Below are positions 6,300 through 10,197 of a DNA stretch of 10,197 nt, piece by piece. Numbering within the stretch: the first letter of the stretch is position 1; the number at the start of each line of letters is the position of its first letter. Origin of the DNA: an archaeon (GTDB lineage Archaea; Thermoproteota; Nitrososphaeria; Nitrososphaerales; CADDZS01); contig JAKAPU010000092.1 in assembly GCA_021806865.1 (NCBI GenBank), positions 1 to 10,197 of the forward strand, in the 5' to 3' direction. The notes under the pieces are model-generated. The model saw only the letters and a program-made list of their open reading frames with translations. It ran no database searches and was not told the DNA's origin. A program made the position numbers and the translations under genes.

Positions 6300-7415
6300 T
6301 TGGAACGGCTAAAGATAGTTCAGGTTTCACACACGTTCCCACCGTATGTTACCGGGCTGGGCCACGTGGTCGAGATGCTCTCCTTGAACCTCTCGCGTCT
6401 GGGACACGAAGTTGAGGTTGTAACGCTTGACCCGAGCTACAGATTAAAGAGCCAAGAGTATTACAAAGGAATCCGTGTGACTAGATTTCCTTGCATTGCA
6501 CCCCACTACAACTCGTACTTTCTGCCGTCGCCTAAAGTCGTGGAGTATCTTTCCTCTCTGAAGGCTGATATTGTGCATGTTCATAACGTCGGCGCGCTTT
6601 TGGTTCCGGCCTCGTGGATTGCAGTAGGTAGAGGAAACAGAGATAGCGCATTCATTGTTTCGCCTCACCATCACGAGCAAGGTAGTCTTTGGCATACCAG
6701 GCTGATGTGGCGTTTGTACAAACCACTCGCGAAGAAGGTTTTGGAGTCTGCTGACTCTGTTCACTGCGTCTCAGAGTTCGAGGCCAAGGTCGTGAGAAAA
6801 GACTTTGGAGTTGATCCGGTTGTTGTTCAAAACGGAGTTGCAGACGACGTATTGAAGTTTAGATGGAACCCGCCCAAGGATCGCCTTGTGTTGACGTATG
6901 CCGGTAGGCTCGAGAGATACAAGAGGGTCGGAAAGCTCCTGGAAGTTTCATCGATACTTTCGGAGAAGGGCTATTCGAACACTGTGCGCGTCGTGGGCAA
7001 AGGCCCCGAACTCCCGAACATTGTGAGCACCGCGAACAGGTTGAATGTCAATCTCGAAAACTATCCGTTTCTGCCAAGGGAAGAATACCTCGAAATGCTT
7101 TCGACAAGCAGCTACTTTCTGAACCTTTCAATGTACGAAGCGTTCAGCCTCACGACTGCTGAGGCTCTGGGAATCGGCGTACCTTCGGTCGTCTCAGTTC
7201 CGTGGGGGGAGACGTTTCAAGATTTCGCGAACGTTTCCATCGTGAACGGCGACAATTCACGGTTGGTGGTAAACTCGATCCTCGGAAGCGTGAATTCTAT
7301 CTCACATTCCAAGCTTCATGTGGGCCCCTGGAGCGAAATTTCGGCAAGGCTTGTGGAGAGCGTGTATCGGCCGACTCTTGGACAGAAGGCAGGGTGTGTG
7401 AAAGCAAGTGCCTAG
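6300..7415 (+). CDS. Family-4 glycosyltransferase (GT-B fold), second of a tandem pair
   Basis: A 371-residue cytoplasmic enzyme. It opens LKIVQVSHTFPPYVTGLGHV (4-23), where the usual GG loop is GLGH. ADIVHVHN, VSPHHHEQGS and ADSVHCVSEFEA follow, then N178-G179. The donor half has YAGRLERYKR with both phosphate-binding positions kept (R203, K208), VRVVGKGPEL, YPFLPREEYLEML and the EX7E motif E280...E288. A sugar is added to a lipid-linked or other acceptor; donor unknown. The start is TTG: the codon immediately upstream in the same frame is the TAA of the preceding gene, and the first strand needs these residues. The two enzymes differ clearly in sequence and are not a recent duplication. The 3' end overlaps a GTG that opens a truncated family-2 glycosyltransferase. 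Confidence 0.87.
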   Translation: MERLKIVQVSHTFPPYVTGLGHVVEMLSLNLSRLGHEVEVVTLDPSYRLKSQEYYKGIRVTRFPCIAPHYNSYFLPSPKVVEYLSSLKADIVHVHNVGALLVPASWIAVGRGNRDSAFIVSPHHHEQGSLWHTRLMWRLYKPLAKKVLESADSVHCVSEFEAKVVRKDFGVDPVVVQNGVADDVLKFRWNPPKDRLVLTYAGRLERYKRVGKLLEVSSILSEKGYSNTVRVVGKGPELPNIVSTANRLNVNLENYPFLPREEYLEMLSTSSYFLNLSMYEAFSLTTAEALGIGVPSVVSVPWGETFQDFANVSIVNGDNSRLVVNSILGSVNSISHSKLHVGPWSEISARLVESVYRPTLGQKAGCVKASA

Positions 7416-7482
7416 CCGTAGAATTGTTACTCTTACTCCGATGTTCAATGAGAATGATAACATTCAAGAGATCCCCTTTTGA
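7408..7482 (+). pseudogene. Truncated N-terminus of a family-2 glycosyltransferase
   Basis: GTG at 7408 overlaps the end of the preceding gene by eight bases and has AGGGTG at 7391-7396 as a possible ribosome site. It reads 24 codons, including RRIVTLTPMFNENDNIQEI, then TGA at 7480-7482. Beta-strand residues followed by P-x-(Y/F)-N-E-x-x-N-I are the signature opening of family-2 glycosyltransferases. The rest of the roughly 250-300-residue domain is missing: only 48 bases remain before the next gene. The start, ribosome site and overlap match a working operon gene, so this looks like the 5' stump of a deleted or recombined gene. A chance ORF of this quality in that exact position is less likely. 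Breakpoint estimated near 7468-7480. Confidence 0.7.
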
Positions 7483-7485
7483 ACA

Positions 7486-7519
7486 TTGGAGTTAGCATCT
7501 CCTTTCATGCTAATTTCAG
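7486..7519 (+). promoter_or_regulatory. Strong RNA hairpin upstream of the membrane protein gene
   Basis: The arms TTGGAGTTAGCAT (7486-7498) and ATGCTAATTTCAG (7507-7519) pair over 13 positions, with a perfect 7-bp top (TTAGCAT/ATGCTAA) and three G-U pairs below. The loop is CTCCTTTC. GGAG in the 5' arm (7488-7491) could instead pair with CTCC in the loop (7499-7502), giving two exclusive folds. No T-run follows, so it is not a simple terminator. It ends 11 bases before ATG 7531, close enough to affect translation or to mark a processing site. Confidence 0.5.
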
Positions 7520-7530
7520 GCTGAACTAAA

Positions 7531-9318
7531 ATGTCGATAATTCCCCATACATTCACTGGCACGCTAATCGACACAGCAGGGGTTCTGACGCTTCTTGCAA
7601 CTATACTGCTCTTGCTGAGCTACTACCGCAAGAAGGAAACGCCCTTGGATAATGTGCGTGTCACGAAATTTGTCTCGTGGGCAATTATTGCTGCCACAAC
7701 TTTGGCTCCGATAATCGTCATCTATCCAAACAACAGCGTCTCCATGTCCTTCCTATTTTTCATTTTGTCTGGAGCAGTCGCGGGATTGAGCGCCATCTAC
7801 CTTGCTTTTGGCGGCCAGAGCCGAATGTTACTCGCTTACGCGCTCGTGGTCGTTTCCGTTTCTTTGGTGCTATCAGAAGGGCTACGGAACAACTTTGCCG
7901 GCTTTGAGAACTATACTATAGAACCTCTATACAGTTCTGGAAGTCTGGCGGCCTATCAGACACCCGCTTCTCAAGGATACTACTACTTTCTTCCCATAGG
8001 AACGATAATCTCGGTCATCCTTCAAGAGTTCAGCAATTTGAACCTAGGATTGTTCCTAGTGTTGGCATCAGTAGAACTGGTCGCGGTACTTCTCGGCCTT
8101 TGGGCTCTTTTTGAGAGGATTGGGCTGAAGTACGCCTATCCTGCTTTGTTCTTCATTTTTTCGCCCGAGCTGTCATTCGTGGATGGAAGGACTGATGAGC
8201 TTGTCTACGTTGCAATGGTTTTCCTAATTGTGGGTCTGGCGTCTGTTAGAAGCAAGAGGGCCGATGTGCTTTTGTTGCTTCCCATCATAGCAGTCGGAGT
8301 GTTTGACCATCCGATCGCACCCATATCAATCATAGCAATGATTGGGTTTCTCTCTCTTGTTATTGTGTTAAGAAAAGGAAGGTGGTTGCAGACTCATCGC
8401 CTAGTCTTCACAACGCTTCGTCTGGCACTGGTCGTAACAGCTGCATACTGGTTCCTGACGTACATTTACAATCTTCTCCTGCCACACGCAACCCAGACGC
8501 TTCGGTCAAGTATCAATCTTGTAACTTCAATGTTTTTTGGATCATCAAAGACTGTGTTAGGCGGTGGTATCACTTCAGCAATTGCTCCGGGCTATTCGGA
8601 ACCTGCGTTCAGACTCTTTGCATTTGTTTGGGCAGCTCCGGTCGCCCTTGCAGCTGGTTTCATTCTAGTCTTAGTGATTAGAGGACTCATCTCCACCATT
8701 AGAAGATCCAAAACAATAGGAGAAACTCTTTCAGGATTCACATCAAATCTTGCTTTTGCGTCGAGTTTAGCAGCAATAGTGGCTATAGGAGTCGCTTACG
8801 CAGCCTACGCAACGGGAACTTTACAAGGCCAGTACTTGATACCAGCAGGATACTTTCTAGCAGTCGTAGCTGCTGGTTTCGTATTAAACCAGTTGATAGG
8901 AAGTAGAAAAATGCTTGTGCTCGGCGTCGCGACGATCTTGATATTTTCCGTCGCGCTGATCGGCACTTATGGACCGGATTGGGCCACTCTAGAGTATTCT
9001 AACTTCCAAGTGTCCTCCACTATACATCCGTACACAAGCTACTCGCAGAGCGACACACTCAATTCACTCATGGGAAACCACTCGTATTCAGAGATATACA
9101 ACGATTATGACATTTCAGTTGGGCCAGGTGGAGAATACAAGCCAGTCAGGGCAGTGATTTCGTCCGTAGACCAGGGAACGAGTGCATTCAATCTGTACGG
9201 TAATTCGCTTTTCGTACTTGTAAACAGTAGATTACTTGACCCCAGCGTCAGTAATCAAACGCAAAATACAGACATAGTCTATTTCAGCAACTCACACTTT
9301 GCTGTGTTTGCAGAATGA
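7531..9318 (+). CDS. Polytopic membrane protein, GT-C-like layout
   Basis: A 595-residue protein with about 13 membrane helices, near 13-31, 46-65, 72-93, 99-116, 151-196 (two), 202-238 (two), 246-281 (two), 295-316, 360-388, 403-426, 437-455 and 460-479. A first large outer loop (117-150) holds acidic residues (E126, E131). DGRTDEL (218-224) and FDHP (258-261) are polar clusters between helices. Residues 480-595 form an extracytoplasmic domain whose end, DIVYFSNSHFAVF (581-593), resembles the closing beta-hairpin of GT-C proteins. GT-C enzymes use lipid-linked sugars outside the cell, so a lipid-sugar-dependent transferase or polymerase is inferred; I cannot identify catalytic residues firmly. 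Sequons occur at N67, N127, N516 and N575. ATG 7531 has only a weak AGG upstream. The gene follows a truncated glycosyltransferase, suggesting recombination at its 5' side. Confidence 0.75.
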   Translation: MSIIPHTFTGTLIDTAGVLTLLATILLLLSYYRKKETPLDNVRVTKFVSWAIIAATTLAPIIVIYPNNSVSMSFLFFILSGAVAGLSAIYLAFGGQSRMLLAYALVVVSVSLVLSEGLRNNFAGFENYTIEPLYSSGSLAAYQTPASQGYYYFLPIGTIISVILQEFSNLNLGLFLVLASVELVAVLLGLWALFERIGLKYAYPALFFIFSPELSFVDGRTDELVYVAMVFLIVGLASVRSKRADVLLLLPIIAVGVFDHPIAPISIIAMIGFLSLVIVLRKGRWLQTHRLVFTTLRLALVVTAAYWFLTYIYNLLLPHATQTLRSSINLVTSMFFGSSKTVLGGGITSAIAPGYSEPAFRLFAFVWAAPVALAAGFILVLVIRGLISTIRRSKTIGETLSGFTSNLAFASSLAAIVAIGVAYAAYATGTLQGQYLIPAGYFLAVVAAGFVLNQLIGSRKMLVLGVATILIFSVALIGTYGPDWATLEYSNFQVSSTIHPYTSYSQSDTLNSLMGNHSYSEIYNDYDISVGPGGEYKPVRAVISSVDQGTSAFNLYGNSLFVLVNSRLLDPSVSNQTQNTDIVYFSNSHFAVFAE

Positions 9319-9330
9319 CTCCTGAATCAT

Positions 9331-9338
9331 CTTTAAAG
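9331..9338 (+). promoter_or_regulatory. Archaeal TATA box CTTTAAAG, leaderless promoter
   Basis: CTTTAAAG is centred about 28 bases before ATG 9363 in a 44-base gap. Archaeal TATA boxes sit roughly 25 bases upstream of transcription start, so the transcript should begin at or within a few bases of the ATG. No ribosome site lies in between, as expected for a leaderless message. Confidence 0.6.
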
Positions 9339-9362
9339 CATAAATGTTGAGTTGCTGCTCTA

Positions 9363-10197
9363 ATGAGAAGAGAGCTCGCTCTTGATCCAGTTCAAGATGT
9401 GCTAAGTTCAATTGCATCCAACTTCGTAGGTTCTTCCTTCAGTTCGGAAGAAATGAAAGCGAAACTCGTAACAGTAATCGGTTCGAATCGAGTTGGGCGT
9501 TTGCTACGTGCGATTAGTGAAAACCGAATTACTGTTTGTTCGTATGAACTATTTACAAAATTGGATTCAGCCGAGACAAAACAGCTCATGAGGATGCTGC
9601 GAAATGAGATAGCAGACATCAGAAAACTCAGTGCTTCAAGAGACGACCTTCTAAGAAAATTGTGTGCTCTCCTAGAGGAAAACGAAGTTACCTATGTCGT
9701 GTTCAAGACAATAAACAAGTCTGGCGCTGTAGGTGTCGATCTTGATGTCATGATAAAATATTGTGATTTTGATAGGACAACAAACCTGCTCCTTAACGCT
9801 GGGTTCCGAGCAATAGATGACCTCTCAAAAAAGTATGCAACAGGGTTCATGTTTAAGGATAATCCCATAATAATCGACCTCCACACGGAGCTAGCTGTGC
9901 TCGGTGTGAGATATTTGTCATCAACTTCAATATTATCGTCCAAAAAGAGGATCGCACTCCAAAGTTCTTACGATAATGAGCCTTTAGAACTCAACATTCC
10001 AAACGAAGTTATGGAGGCAATCGTGAGAATGTCGCATTCGGTCATAAAGGAAGCGTCCATTACTCTCGCAGATATCATTGAACCTGTTGAAGCTCTAAAC
10101 AAGGAGCCCCATGCAATTGCCGAATGGGCAAATAGAACAAGTTTGCAAACTGCGGTAACTGCCTTTGTGAGAATAGCTGCTGCGAGAGCGGGAGGTG
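9363..10197 (+). CDS. Nucleotidyltransferase-like protein of the glycan-locus type (3' cut off)
   Basis: 278 codons are present and the frame is open to the window end. Residues 1-100 are helical. The core follows: VTYVVFKTINKSGAVGVDLDVMIKY spans 109-133, with Lys115 and the D126-L-D128 metal-binding pair. Then come LLLNAGFRAIDD (142-153) and IIIDLHTEL (169-177). This order (Lys, DxD, GF, DLH) matches the uncharacterised nucleotidyltransferase family NTP_transf_5 (PF14907), which is common in polysaccharide gene clusters and whose substrate is unknown. The stretch from Lys to DxD is shorter than I remember for the family, so a divergent member is likely. ATG 9363 is chosen from the TATA spacing. 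The gene has its own promoter and is more AT-rich than earlier genes (38% and 42% G+C in rows 9721-9780 and 9541-9600, 55% in 2641-2700). Confidence 0.65.
   Translation, partial: MRRELALDPVQDVLSSIASNFVGSSFSSEEMKAKLVTVIGSNRVGRLLRAISENRITVCSYELFTKLDSAETKQLMRMLRNEIADIRKLSASRDDLLRKLCALLEENEVTYVVFKTINKSGAVGVDLDVMIKYCDFDRTTNLLLNAGFRAIDDLSKKYATGFMFKDNPIIIDLHTELAVLGVRYLSSTSILSSKKRIALQSSYDNEPLELNIPNEVMEAIVRMSHSVIKEASITLADIIEPVEALNKEPHAIAEWANRTSLQTAVTAFVRIAAARAGG

Noticed and set aside
6444..6764. 106-codon minus-strand ORF inside the second family-4 gene
   Set aside because: Antisense shadow of conserved glycosyltransferase sequence; no promoter or recognisable motif. Other antisense ORFs in the window were dismissed likewise.
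7202..7495. 97-codon + strand ORF over the end of the second family-4 gene
   Set aside because: Lies in the wrong frame of a strongly supported gene. Its composition is that of a shadow frame, and it does not explain the family-2 signature read from 7408.
8382..8681. 99-codon + strand ORF inside the polytopic membrane protein gene
   Set aside because: Overlaps membrane helices of the main frame; Cys/Ser-rich content typical of a shifted frame.
1..10197. CRISPR arrays, insertion sequences, tRNA or rRNA genes
   Set aside because: Reading through both strands I saw no regularly spaced repeats, transposase motifs or tRNA-like cloverleaf sequence. A dedicated tRNA or repeat scan was not possible here.

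Overview
The window looks like archaeal chromosomal DNA carrying a surface-glycan or protein-glycosylation locus with every recognisable gene on the + strand. The archaeal assignment rests on DUF1616-type membrane and extracellular segments (an archaeal family as I recall it), a TATA-like box placed for a leaderless transcript before the last gene, TTG starts, an archaeal-looking lipid-linked family-2 glycosyltransferase, and GGAGGT-type ribosome sites complementary to the archaeal 16S 3' end. I cannot name the species. Nitrososphaeria or a related lineage is a guess.

Positions 1-240 hold the probable tail of an upstream gene and a doubtful 49-codon ORF. Next comes a secreted or membrane protein whose C-terminal third is rich in N-glycosylation sequons and resembles the extracellular part of DUF1616 (241-1233). 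A 271-base gap follows, with inverted repeats and a promoter-like AT-rich stretch. Then comes a tight gene pair: a small membrane protein with a winged-helix-like cytoplasmic head and the membrane part of DUF1616 (1505-2125), and a family-2 glycosyltransferase with two C-terminal membrane helices (2122-3051).

After 82 bases a compact cassette begins. It contains a Gfo/Idh/MocA oxidoreductase (3134-4147), an unrecognised eight-stranded TIM-barrel protein (4144-5118), and two family-4 glycosyltransferases (5118-6299 and 6300-7415). These genes overlap or abut one another. The two family-4 enzymes share a reading frame and are separated only by one TAA codon. The oxidoreductase and barrel protein are inferred to make or modify a sugar, and the three glycosyltransferases to assemble it on a lipid carrier at the cytoplasmic face.

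The cassette originally continued. A GTG start overlapping the end of the second family-4 gene opens 24 codons that read as the N-terminus of a further family-2 glycosyltransferase and then stop (7408-7482). The rest of that gene is gone. A strong RNA hairpin (7486-7519) follows, and then a 595-residue polytopic membrane protein with a GT-C-like layout (7531-9318). The last gene (9363 to the window end, incomplete) resembles the uncharacterised nucleotidyltransferase family often found in glycan loci. It has its own promoter and looks more AT-rich than the rest, so the region after 7480 may be a recombination-built module.

The points most worth a second look are the DUF1616 halves split between two genes in reversed order, the oxidoreductase/TIM-barrel pair of unknown chemistry, the truncated glycosyltransferase with its adjacent hairpin, and the single in-frame stop between the two family-4 enzymes.
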